Positions 52,918 through 64,000 of a stretch of DNA of 64,000 bases are shown piece after piece. The first letter of the stretch is position 1. Every line of letters starts with the position of its first letter. Where the stretch lies: positions 2,413,501-2,477,500 of the forward strand of contig JANTQA010000036.1 of the NCBI GenBank assembly GCA_027625915.1. Direction: 5' to 3'. Under the pieces are notes generated by a model. The model did no database searches and was not told where the DNA came from. It saw only the letters and a program-made list of their open reading frames with translations. This DNA is from Anaeramoeba flamelloides. Lineage: Eukaryota > Metamonada > Anaeramoebidae. Both the position numbers and the translations under genes were made by a program.

Positions 52918-55900
52918 TTAATCAATTAAATTTATTTTATTTGTAAGCAAATAAATTTTTTTTGAAGAATTTTTTTTTGAATCATATATTAATAATTTTC
53001 CATTTGAGCCAACAATGTGTACTCTGTCCTTTTCAATGTCAAGAAAAGCAATATGTGGAAGGAAATTAATGAACTTAATTTCAGAAAAGCTTCTATTGGT
53101 GGAGGTTTTGAATGTATCATTTTCACGTATTTTAAAAATATGAATTGTTCCACTGTCACTAGTCACAGTTAAGTAATTTGAATCTTTTGAAAATGATATA
53201 TGATAAATCCTTCGTTGGGTTGATCCTCTTCTTACTTGGCAAATATGCTTTTTGGATTTTTTAAAAGAAAATATTCGGATAATGGTCCCTTTTTTACTAG
53301 CAGTTGCAAAATATTTCTCGTCATTTGATATTGTCAGTGTACTTACCTTTGTTTTGTGGCATTTTACATGGGACATCTCAATTAAATTATTGGTGTCAAA
53401 CACAGTTACTGTTCCCTATGTTTAAAATATAATTACAATTATCAAAACAAAAAGAAGAAAAAGTAGAAATATTCGATTTATTTTATAAATTCGTTTTGAT
53501 TTATTTGGAAAAACTAATTTTAAATTTTTGGTAATATAATTGTGTTGAATAACGAAAGTTCTTTTTATTTTTCCATAGAAATTTTTTTTGAATTTCCTTT
53601 TTTTCTCAAAAAAAAAGAATATTTTAGTATTTTGTTGCTTAGTTAAAAAATAGAGAAGAAGAAAAATAATCAAAGGTGTGGTCTAATTTGATGGTAAAAG
53701 TAAACTCCATTTCACCCAAAGATGCCTAGCCAAAAATGAAAAAGTCACTTTATTTTTAAGAATCAACCAAACTTAGATTGTTTAGAAATACGAGAAATAA
53801 TAAACTTCTTATTAGAGTAGATAAATCATAAAAGAAAAGCCTGAACTAACCCCAAATTTCAAACAAAAAAAAAATGAGTAAAAAATTTTTTTGGGTACTT
53901 TTCATGGAAGGTTTTGTGCAAAATTCTCAATTTCTTTAGGAAATTAAAATTGTTGACTATAAGATTTTTTACTTTTAAATGTATGAATTTTAAAAGAACG
54001 TACAAAGCCTAACTTTTCTTAATGTTTATTTGGAGTTTCAAACATTTTTTTTTTCAAATTTAATTTTTAAAAAAAAAAATAAAAAAGAAAAGATATAAAA
54101 AAAAAAAAAAGTAAAAAGTAAAAAAATGATTTAATCTAAAAAGTGAAAATTTAGTTTGAGTGATACTTTTTATTGTTTGTTTTGATGAATCAATAATTCT
54201 AAACGAAAACAATATTGAAGAAATGAAAAGGGATAATGAGTGGAAGAAATATTTCAACCAAGTCCAATTTCAAAAAAAAAAAAAAAAAGTAATAAAATGT
54301 TGTGAAAAAGGATCGGATCACAAATAAAAAACTATTAACAGTCGAGTCATTACGGTGAAAAACAATTTTCTGAAATGGAAAAAAAAAAATTTGTAATTTT
54401 TATGATTACTTTATATCAATTAAAAACTAGCCAACCTGTGGTGTACGATCGATCTCAAAAAATCAACAATGAAAAACGAGAACATTTTTAGAAAAAAAGA
54501 GCCCAAGAACATCGCTCAATTCCCGATTTGAATGGTTAGAGTATATAATTTTGAAAACAACTCTATCGGTTTTGGTTTCCAAGTGTCTACTCTTTATCTC
54601 TTTTTGAGATCTTCAAGATTTTTTTTTTCTTTTTTTTCATTTTTCAAATGAGTTATTTTTATTTGTTAGAATGTTACAAAATCCTTACTTTGTCAAATTT
54701 AGAGTGGTTACAAAATAACCACAAATTGGATAAAATCGAATTAAATTTATTTTATACTAAAAGAAAATAATTTCTTTCAAATTGAGGAAATTTAATCGTT
54801 TGGAAATATAAAAAAGATCAATTTCATTTTTTTTTTTAAAATTTGATTTTTTGAAATTTGTAATTATTTTTAGCTTTTTTTTGTTGTTGTTAATTGCATA
54901 ATAAAAAGATCAATATTTTCATTCAGCTTTCCAAAAAAAAATCACATAAAACAATTATAAAAACATCAAAGAACCCAATTCTAAAAGACAAATTAATAAT
55001 TTAAACTTGTAAGCACAATTAAAAATTTGAAATTTACCAGGATTGAAAAAATCTTTTTTTTGCAAAGTTGAATGAAAATTTTGTTCAATTTATTTTTCAG
55101 AAAATAGTAACTTGCATTCTTTATAAATGAGTTCATGTGAAATTTTTTTTTTTGATTTTTGAATTTTTGCATATAATGATCTTATTGGACCAACCTCTCT
55201 TTTTTTGGAAATTCTTTAATAATGAACCAATTTTGAGAAAATTTTATATTTGATTTTGTTATCCCAAATACTATTAGAATTATAAGAATAAAAATGCCAG
55301 GAATACCAGTTCTTCAAAATATTAAATAAAGATGTTTTATTGTAAAAATAATCCCATTCACCAATCTCAAAAAACATCCAATAATTTGTATTCTTAGATA
55401 TCTGAAATAATTCTTTTTTATATACTAAGTCAATACCGTCTCGGTAGAAATCATTTTGAGTATTTTATTTAACTAAAATTCAATTTTTAAATTTATTTGT
55501 CAAATTAAAAACTTTTTCAAAATCAAAAGGGATTTTTGACATATAAAACAAATTCAAAGAAACGAAATTTTCAAAGAGAGACAATAAAAATGATCTCCAA
55601 AACTCACATCCAACAAAAACTGATATAACAACTTACCTCTTTAAATATTGCTTTAGTTTTGAAACATTTACAAGATAAGAGGATATTATCGAACGAGAAA
55701 CACTCAAAATTAAAAATTGCAGAACAGCATTTTGAGGTTAAAAAAAACATACCATACTTTAATGATCAGAACATTTATAAAAAGAAACACACCCAAACAT
55801 TCTTCTCTATATAAAAATAACAAATTAATTCCAAATAGAGGAAAAATAAACAACAAATTTTTAATCGAGGTTGTTGAATTAATTTTTTTTTTTTTTTGTT

Positions 55901-56958
55901 ATTGGTATTATTTCAATCAAAAGAAGTGTAATTTAACAATATCCTTTTTAGGTGCCAAGTTACCTCCTTGAGTATGGATCAAATTCACGGTAAGTTACTA
56001 GATCCTTAAAATTATATTTTTTTAATGGTTTTGTTGTACTTTGGTTATCCACAGCTGTTCTTTAACGTGTAGTTTTTGTGTTTGAAATTAAGAGCGTTAC
56101 AAATAAAAAGAAAGAAAAAAAAAAAATTTGTCATACTTTTGATTTTGAAGAAGGATAAATGATCAACGATGCCTCTCCTTTCGAAAGGTAAAACTGGCCA
56201 CTTGGGTTGGAAGTTGGAATTTCTCCAATAATTTCCATTGCTTTGAAATCAAAGATTTGTAATTTGTCATGAAATGAAAGAACAAGTTTTTTGTTGTTGA
56301 TTTGAACGGAAAGAATTGGTGAATTAAAAGCTATCTTTTTGATTAATTGGTTTGATGTGAGGTTATAAATGTTTAAAAAATAATTGTTTGTTTCCTCAGG
56401 TACAGACGAATAAACAAAGAGAGACGTCGAAAATAACATGTCTCCAACAAGAAATTCTGAATCTATTTTCTCAAAATGCTTATTGAAGGGATCAATATTC
56501 TTTTGGGGATATTCGTTTATTGTTTTGAGTGTTTGTTGATTTTATTTTTCGTGATCGAAAGAAAAAAAGAAAAACAAGATGTTATGAATAGGAGCAATCT
56601 TTGTTGTGGTAAGAAGTAGAATAAAAAACTTTTTTCCTAAAGAACAAGATTTAAAAATAAAAGTGGAACGATCGTTTTGGATCAAAAGGATGATCCAAAG
56701 AAAAGCATTTGAAGAAAGAAAAGAATTGTTGTTTGCAAAGAAGAAACGTTTTCTTGTGGTTTCTTAAAAACAAAATTAATTGATCCTTTTGTTAAAACTT
56801 GTAGATCTAAAAAAAAAAAAAAAAAGTTAAGGAATTACAAAGATTTTAAAACCATTTTTTAGGCCTACAAGAATACACGAATAGTCTTGGTTAAAATTCA
56901 GAAAGGTTATTTGTGAGTTGACTTTTTTACTTTTCTTTTCATAATTTGAAATATTCAT
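52918..56958 (-). CDS. PROPPIN (Atg18/WIPI family) WD-repeat protein
   Basis: Three exons, 56958-56839, 56499-56137 and 53415-52918, all in phase 0, with introns of 339 and 2721 bp, give 326 residues. Exon 1 reads FLNFNQDYSCILVGLKNGFK then IF, matching the first PROPPIN blade (FNQDxxCxxxGxxxGFxIFNxDP); exon 2 continues NIDPFNKHFEK and MLFSTSLFVYS and ends at YPSSKSK, which joins to GTVTVFD in exon 3. Exon 3 has CHKTKVSTLTIS, ATASKKGTIIRIF, the phosphoinositide-binding motif as VRRG (residues 222-225; L/FRRG in relatives), and FSKDSNYLTVTSDSGTIHIF. It is closest by eye to the short WIPI3/4 (WDR45) type. These proteins bind PI3P and PI(3,5)P2 in autophagosome formation and endosome/vacuole traffic. 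The start is the first ATG after an in-frame stop. Confidence 0.9.
53416..56136 (-). other. 2.7 kb second intron of the PROPPIN gene
   Basis: Donor GTATGA at 56136, acceptor AAACATAG ending at 53416. It includes a MITE-like copy at about 54894-55100. The short frames 53422-53673, 54060-54257 and 55717-55971 have no family signal. Confidence 0.8.
54894..55100. mobile_element. MITE-like element (copy B of the 31.5 kb family)
   Basis: Begins TTGCATAATAAAAAGATCAA followed by TATTTTCATTCAGCTTTCC. The right side is GTTGAATGAAAATTTTGTTC. It is diverged from 31520-31734 but has the same order and length. It lies in a PROPPIN intron. Confidence 0.5.
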
Positions 56959-58770
56959 AACTTTTGAAGGAGAAATGAAAAAAATGAACAATTAAATTGT
57001 TTTTTTCGTTTTCACATGTGTATTTGGATTGACTTGATTTCTTTTTACTAATACTACATTACAATAGACTCTTTTGTATTTTACGATTAAAATTTTTGAA
57101 AGAAATTTAACGATTTGTTGCTGTATTTTTTAATCGAAAAAAAATTTTAATTGTTGATCAAAAGCCACAAAAGAAATCATAAAGTAATTAAAACTGTTTT
57201 CTAGGAACTGGTTTGTTAAATATTTTTCATTTTTATTAGAATTGTACAACGAAACACTTTTTGTTCTAATATTTGGTGAATATACAGTTAAGAATCGAAA
57301 TTTCCTTTCACATTTTTGTACATTTACACTAACAAAAAAAAGATAGTAATTTGGATCTCTATTTTTCTGATAAAGTTCTTCTATATATTGTATACCAGGG
57401 TCTATTTTGGTTGGAATAATAACACTAATCGAAAATCATCATGCATAATTGTCAAAATGATCTACGATTGACATTATTTTCTCAAGCAAAATTTTGATGA
57501 CTTACAAAATTGAAATAAAATTTTCATTTATTAATTGGAATAAGATTGTAAAAAATTCACTCACTTCAAAATCTTAAATCTAGGTATTGTTTAACAAAAA
57601 TACCTAACATGAAAAAAATACTTTACATAGATTTTTAATTGTGTAATATTAGTAAAATTGTTGTGAAATTTCTTTTCTTTATAATCAAATCCTTTTTTTA
57701 AGAATCAAACTTTTTAAAATTATAACTCACCATCTTATTCAAATGGTCATTAATTAAATTACCCTTCTTCAAAAAAAAATTCAACCAATAATAAAAAAAA
57801 GAATAAAAATTATCCTTTACCAAACTCTTCGAAAACCTTCTATAAAACTTGATTTTGTTTTTCAAAAAAAGTAGATCTACTTTGGTTATCAAATCGTTAC
57901 TAAATATTCAATAGACACCCTAAAATAATGAACTTTAGGTAGGTTTATTGCTGGGTTCATAAAAAAATTGGTTATTTATAAAAAGGATTAGATTTTTAAA
58001 TACGAAATTACATAATAATTTTCCTAATATTCACAATTAAAAATCTTGTCAGGGATTTTTTTAATGTCAGGTTTTTTTATTACTACAATACTGTTACTAT
58101 CAGGTTTTCTAACCATAAAATTTATCTTAAAGGTCAATATTAAAGCCGAATTAAATCTCTAGAAATATCTTTAGCATTTCTAATTGATTTTGCTAAGAAA
58201 GTTTGGTTTTTTTAAAACAATAATTAGCAAAATATTTTGAAAACTTGAAAGAAAAAATTTCAATTACTAATTGGAAAATAAAAATATATATATACTTATA
58301 TCAAAGAAAAAATATTATCAATTATTTTTAAGAAGTGATTTGAATAATAACAATCGAAGCTACTCAATTAAAGAAAACAAATTATTGTTATAAACTTTTA
58401 AAAAAGTAACTAGATCATCAAAATGGTGAGAGGAACCAACTCGACAAAACAAATGAAAGAATAAAACCAGAATCTTCAATTTAATTCCTAGAATTGGTAA
58501 ACACATAAATAAACTCCCTTATTTAAAAAAAAAACAAAGATTTGAACAAAATTGTTAAGTTAGTAAAAGTGAAGAATAATTGTTTTCAATTTTGAACAAG
58601 TGAAAAAAAGTTTAAAAAAAGCATGAACTCAAAGAGATAAAAAGAAGAGAGTTAAGTTTATGGGCAAACCTTCAGACAACTTTTCGTTATCACTTTTACT
58701 AAACTGCTGTCTTTACTTTTCTTATTTTCATTTTTCTCTTGTTTACTTGCAAAAAAAACTTCTTTTCTTG
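56959..58770. other. divergent upstream region between PROPPIN and SWIP genes
   Basis: 1.8 kb holding the 5' flanks of two genes transcribed away from each other. It includes the dispersed repeat at about 57880-58110. No promoter element could be defined; frames such as 57698-57892 show no family signal. Confidence 0.6.
57880..58110. repeat. dispersed repeat pair with 34600-34860, copy B
   Basis: See the shared TAGGTAGGTTTATTGCTGGG and TTTTCCTAATATTCACAA phrases. Moderately diverged. Confidence 0.45.
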
Positions 58771-61700
58771 ATGTCGATTTATGGAATAGATATTCAAGAT
58801 TTTCAAGAAATCGAACACTCTAAACAATGTAAAAAAGTTCATTCCAACTCAACTTCAAACAATTTAACTGGTTTCCTAAAAACAAAAATTTTTTTCTCTT
58901 TCTTCCTTTCATAAAACTTCTCGCTTGAAACACAATATTTTTTTAACTTAACAATTGTCTTTCCTCAAATGACTACCTAATCAGATCCTGAGGCATCTTC
59001 AACACAAGAAACAAAATTTGAAGATTTTCTAAGTCAATATGGTAAACAAATTTATACAATTCAAGACACTTTAGAATCGATCTTATCCGATGTAAATAAT
59101 CTTGCATAAAAATATATTTTTTTTTCTTTTTTTCTAATTTTTTGTTCAATAAAAACCAACCAACAAAAAATGAAAAATGTAAAACAAACAAAATTTCACA
59201 ACAAAAAAACAAACACAACTTAACCTACTTTACAAAATTTAATCTTCAAAACTAAATCTTAGACTTGGGATCCAGTTTATGATCCAATTTCAATTAATAC
59301 AAATCCAAAAGAAAATGCAACGATTGTGGAAATTTGCTCGCAGCTTGATGAAAATTTAAAGCCAACCCAAATCAAAACAAAAAAGGTTATTACGATCTTT
59401 GCACATTTATGTGAAGAAATGAGCTTCATTCTCAATCAAGCAAACAAGATCTATTATCCACCTTTATCGATTTTTGGAGAATCAATTGATGAAAACTTGA
59501 ATCCTCAGTTTGAATTAAAAGAAGGGCAATCAGAATTATTTGTTGGCAAATTCATGAATTTTTTGGTTCGACTAACTGATTTTGTTCTGCACATTTATGA
59601 AGTAAATATTTTATTTCTTTTAAAAATAACAAACCAAGATACAGAGCACGTTAAACAAATTCATAACAATCAATTATTTGATCCAAATCTAATAAACAAA
59701 ATAAATTAAACAAATTAATAACATCACAACATTGAACCCAAAAAACAAATAAAAACAACAAAAATAAATAAACAAAATAAAAAAATTAACTAAACAAATA
59801 AAACAAATAAACTAAACAAACAAAACAAACAAAACAAATAAAATTACTAAATTAACTCCATTTAGGTTGTTAAAAATGTAATCAACCAAATGTCTAGATT
59901 ATACACAACAAGCAATAAAGAATATATGTCGATTTGGAAAAGTACACATTTTTCTGAAGTTTTTTTTCTTCTTTCAAAAGTTTTGGTTGTTTTGCATACT
60001 TTTGATGAATTAATTGTAAATAATGAGTTGTTACAATCTTCATGGGGAACCTATAGAAAGTAATTATTTTTAATCAATTCTTATTACTATTCAAACATTC
60101 TTTTTAAAAAGAATCATCAGACAAGAGTTGATAAAGTTATTTTTTGTTTTTTTTTGTATATGAAAAACAAAAAAAAATATTTTTAATATATTCCAATAAA
60201 CCCAAAATTTATTAACTACTTTATCAACACAGATTCTTATTTTTTTTAACAATTAGTTTTCATTACTTTAGAAATAAATATATTCCTAAATACCTTTTGT
60301 TCTTGATAAAAATCTTCAAAAAAAACTAAATTCCATTCTTTATAAACAAATAAATCAAAAAACCAACAAAATAAATCAAAAACCAACAAATAAACCAAAA
60401 AACCAACAAATAAATCAAAAAACCAACAATAAAAAACAAAAACCAAAATAAACATAAAAACCTACAAAAAAAAAAATCAAAAACCAAAATTAGAATGATA
60501 AACTTAGCATCGTCTGATCCAGTAAAATACAATACCACTGAAGAAGATATCAAGAATTTAAAAGTCTTATTACAAGTCATTGAGAAGCATTTATTTAATG
60601 GGACCATTTTACATTCATTAGTCAATAGCGATTTTGATTTCCATTCCAAGATGTTTCGAAAAAAGACCTATCGTAGCTTCAATGAAGAAACTAATAAAAA
60701 AAAAAAAGAAAAGAACATTTTTAAAGAAGAGTTTTTTGGAGAGATCAGAAGGATCTTCAATTTAATTACAAACAATGGGAAGGACACAAAGCTCTATAAC
60801 AAAAACATTATATCTATTGACAACTTTAAGGGTGAGTCATTTGTTGGGCTAAGTGTATTATATTATGTCTACACTCAGATCTTTAATGACTACACGCAAA
60901 TCAAAATGATGGCAAAGATTTTAAAAATTGGAACGAATTTCCCCTGTATTCATTTGTATGGCTCGATAATCTTTTTAGTCGACAATTTTTTCAACGAAAG
61001 ACTAAGGGGCATCATTGAAAGCATTGGGGAGAACTACCTTGACATGAATAAGGAGTCAAGAATTGAATATGTTATTGAATTAGATCGAACCTTTTCTGAT
61101 CGGGTCAAGCAGCATTTCATTTCTGTGGGCTCTTGGATTGTTGAAATGGATAGCGACATTACGGAATATGAGGATCCAGAAAGGGTACTAACAATGCAAT
61201 CCGATTTATTAATAAGGGGGCTCAAGGAGGCAAATAAGATTTTAAATATCTTTAAGGAATCATTATTTTTGCATCAAATATTACAGCGGAACATGAAAAA
61301 GGATCTTTTATTTGTGTTGTCACGATGTGCCGAAATGCTAATCGCCATCAGATATACCTTCCACAGAAAGGGATCGATGATTGCAGAAACGTTACCCTTT
61401 TTATTCCAAAAATATGTTTCCAAGATTTCGGGCACATTAAAAAAACTGAATGATCCAAGGCTCGCTGTTCATATCCAATTTACACTCCAATTGGCGACCC
61501 AATGCTTGAAAGGCCCACCAACCTCTCAAAGGATTAAAATACTCTTAATCATCTTAAATATCTTAAGCGGTGATGAGTCAGAGATCATGAAGGACAAGGC
61601 ATTGAGTGCAATAATCTCGACCCTCAGAAAGCTGATCGTCCTGGGGGATTTACAACAAAAAATCTGGACAAACACAGATATGTCCTTCCATTATTTCTCG

Positions 61701-63425
61701 AACGATTTATTCGAGCGATATTTAAGAAATCTATTTCGGGATCCAATCAATCCAGAAAGATTACAATACCTATTACATGCATTTGGCGATTGCGGAAGGC
61801 TCTTACAAACTGTTGAGCACTTGGAAGAAAAGGACCAATTAAAGGATCGATATATTCAAATCGTCATGAAATTAATCAACAGTTCAATAATTAAGCCCCT
61901 GTGCATTAAAATTGAGACTGATCTCAGGTATCATGCACATAGCCATTTGGAAGTCAAGGAGAAGAACATTTTAAAAAAAAAGGGGAAAATTACTGACTAT
62001 TCTTTATTATTAAACCTATCCACACTGAGGTTTTTTGATATCACCATCAAAATTAAACAAGAAATTAAGCAATATTTGGATCGCACCTTTTATGACATTA
62101 GTACAGTCGCGCTATCAGATTGGAAAAAATACGACGAAATGAGGAATTTGGCAAAGCAAAAATATGGCATCGAAATGACAGACGTATATCTACCAAGCAC
62201 CACTCAAAAATCTGGCCTAGATGTTTTGCAAATCATGAGGAACATCCAATATTTTGTTTCCAAATTTAATTATAATTTGAATAACCAGATATTTGTTGAG
62301 CGAATGTCCAATTTGAAGCACATCAATGCAATTGGCATCGGCGTAATTGCCAATTCAATCAAAACCCATGGAATTGGAATCATCAACACCACGGTGCATG
62401 TCACTTTCCAATTCTTAAAGCAAATGTTTAGAGTCTTCTCTGGGTTTTTAAAAGATGACTATATCAAAAGTTTGCTGATCATTGAATCAGAATGGTTTTC
62501 GAAAAACATTCACAAGAACAGAAAAACCTATGAATTTTCCAAATCAAAAGATCTGATTCATAAAATATCCAAGCTTGGATCAAGGGATATGAATTATTTA
62601 TCAAAATTTCGAGAAACGATCACACAGATAGGCAATGCAATGGCTTACGTTAGAATGGTAAGAGCAGGAGGAATCCATTTCATTTCGGACTCTGTTAGAT
62701 TCATTCCTGATATTACAGAAACAGTCTTGTTTGGCGAGGCATCGGAACAATTGGAATTATCGGAAACCACAATCGAAGCAGGGAAAAATATGGACCAAAT
62801 GATCAAGAACTTAACACAAGTGATCAGCGAAGGCTCCGATTATTTTGCTTCACTAGTCAAGGTTTTTGCCAAGGAATTTAGAACAAAAAAAAATGCACAT
62901 ATGGAGACCTTTTATATCATTGTGCCAGCGTTACAAATTAACTTTATAGAAAACATGATCATTTCAAAGGCGAAAATTGGTAACCAAGGCGAAGGCGGCG
63001 CATTTTCAGATGATGGGTTTGTCATTGGAATCGCGTACATTTTGAAGATTTTGGGTCAATTTGATAAATATGATTCACTGAGATGGTTTGAAATCGCGAG
63101 AAATAACTATCAAACAGAATTAAATAGATTAACCACAGAGTTTAATAAAAAAAAGGGTAAAAGCAAATTTAAAGGCGAAATACCCACTTTAACTTTTTCA
63201 ATCCAAAAAAACCAAAATTTCATTAAAGAATTCCAATTATTAAACTTTTCTTTAAATTCTGCCAAAATTCTGTTTGAAGACTCAGATTTAGATGATGAAT
63301 TGAATAAAGAAAAGGAAGAAAAAATGGAAAAGGAAAAAGAAAATGAGAATGATGAAAAAAAATCTGAAAATAAGGAGGCTGAAAAAATTGAAAATGAATC
63401 TTCAACTTCTACAGATCAAAATTAA
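58771..63425 (+). CDS. WASH complex subunit 4 (SWIP/WASHC4)
   Basis: Five exons: 58771-58828, 58985-59091, 59263-59601, 59866-60059 and 60494-63425; introns of 156, 171, 264 and 434 bp, with phases 1, 0, 0 and 2. They give about 1209 residues (human SWIP is 1173). The alignment is collinear throughout: FEDFLSQYGKQIYTIQDTLE, then TWDPVYDPISI, YEVVKNVINQMSRLY, TYRKMINLASSDPVKYN, and in the last exon VALSDWKKYDEMRNLAKQKY, SGLDVLQIMRNIQYFVSKFN, YNLNNQIFVERMSNLKHINA, GNAMAYVRMVRAGGIHF, FYIIVPALQINFIENM and GGAFSDDGFVIGIAYILK. SWIP is a structural subunit of the WASH complex, which activates Arp2/3 on endosomes. The C-terminus is a Glu/Lys-rich tail, as in relatives. The first exon and start are less certain than the rest; the frame is also open further upstream to an ATG at 58660. 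Confidence 0.92.
59735..59850. repeat. AAACAAATAAA-type simple repeat in a SWIP intron
   Basis: Short repeats of AAACAAATAAAC and AAACAAAC fill most of the third intron upstream of its TTTAG acceptor. Confidence 0.7.
60339..60480. repeat. minisatellite of about 20-bp units in a SWIP intron
   Basis: Units like AAATAAATCAAAAAACCAAC recur about five times with small changes, ending 13 bp before the acceptor of the last exon. The repeat makes the acceptor region purine-rich, without a pyrimidine tract. Confidence 0.75.
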
Positions 63426-64000
63426 TTCAATTATATAATTATTATTTATTTATATATTTATATAAACGTTTAAATATTTACTTATTGATTTATTAAAAAA
63501 TATTATTTCTTTTATTTTTTTTTATTTTATTTAAGAAAATATTATTATCTGGATTCTATAATTTTTTACAAAATATAAATTTTATTTTCTTTTAATAATC
63601 ATTTTTTTTCATATAATTTTAATAATAAAAAAAAATTTACAAAATTAAATTCTAAATTTATTTTTAACCGAGGAGTATTTTTTAAAAATAAAATGAAATC
63701 TTTTGAGAGATACATGAAAATTTTTTTTTTGTAATTTGTGTTTCGACTTATGAAATGGATGAGTTAACCTCATCTAAACAATTTATTAATTTGAGTCTAT
63801 TTTTTGAAATCCAAAATTAGCATGTTTCCAATATAAAACTAAAAAAAGTAACCCACTATTTTTATTAAAAATAAAGATAATTCTTGAAAATGGGAAAACA
63901 AAATTTTTTGTTTTATGTTGAAAAGTATTGATTTTGAAAACTAATTTTTTATTTGGTTATCCTTTTTAATTATAATTATTATAAATTAAATCTCAGTCAA
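63426..64000. other. downstream flank of SWIP, nothing recognised
   Basis: A/T-rich DNA with T tracts soon after the stop. No gene, RNA or clear repeat is seen. Confidence 0.6.

Noticed and set aside
60246-60649. Trp/Phe/Leu-rich minus-strand frames before the last SWIP exon
   Set aside because: They are the complement of an intronic minisatellite and of the SWIP exon start.

Overview
The window is nuclear DNA from a eukaryote. It is extremely A+T-rich, its genes carry spliceosomal GT-AG introns, and it encodes typical eukaryotic trafficking and cytoskeleton proteins (Rab2, p24/TMED, a PROPPIN, the WASH-complex subunit SWIP and a CARMIL-type LRR protein). There is no bacterial operon layout. 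Long non-coding stretches, introns from about 100 bp to 5.3 kb, Lys/Asn-rich low-complexity linkers and unusual domain fusions point to a free-living amoeboid or flagellate protist. An Anaeramoeba-like metamonad or an amoebozoan would fit, but I cannot fix the taxon from sequence alone.

Layout. 1-2.8 kb: A+T-rich DNA with one doubtful coding remnant. 2.8-9.0 kb (+): a 2067-residue intronless protein with a helical/coiled-coil front and five tandem modules of about 250 residues, each built of about five beta-propeller-like sub-repeats. 12.2-15.5 kb (-): an LPA1-type 2-phosphoglycerate-kinase-like P-loop protein; its N-terminal module lies in an upstream exon. 19.6-22.7 kb: two nearly identical cupin genes head to head in an inverted duplication. 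25.0-32.6 kb (-): one three-exon gene in which a CARMIL-type PH-like plus LRR region continues into ankyrin repeats and a C-terminal RGS domain. 36.4-43.6 kb (-): a four-exon Rab2 gene whose last exon is separated by a 5.3 kb intron holding a decayed LINE-type retrotransposon and a foldback element. 47.0-47.7 kb (+): a two-exon p24 protein. 52.9-57.0 kb (-): a three-exon PROPPIN (Atg18/WIPI). 58.8-63.4 kb (+): a five-exon WASHC4/SWIP gene.

The spaces between genes, and the long introns, hold several families of short inverted-repeat (MITE-like) elements and diverged dispersed repeats, many present at least twice in the window. Five of the genes act in endomembrane or actin control: Rab2 and p24 in ER-Golgi traffic, the PROPPIN in autophagy and endosomes, SWIP in endosomal actin nucleation, and the CARMIL-like protein probably in actin and G-protein signalling. 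They are not arranged as a functional cluster.

The two most notable items are the CARMIL-ankyrin-RGS fusion and the roughly 25-blade propeller protein. All exon joins were made by eye from reading-frame phase, GT-AG signals and remembered family alignments. They were not confirmed by RNA or database searches.
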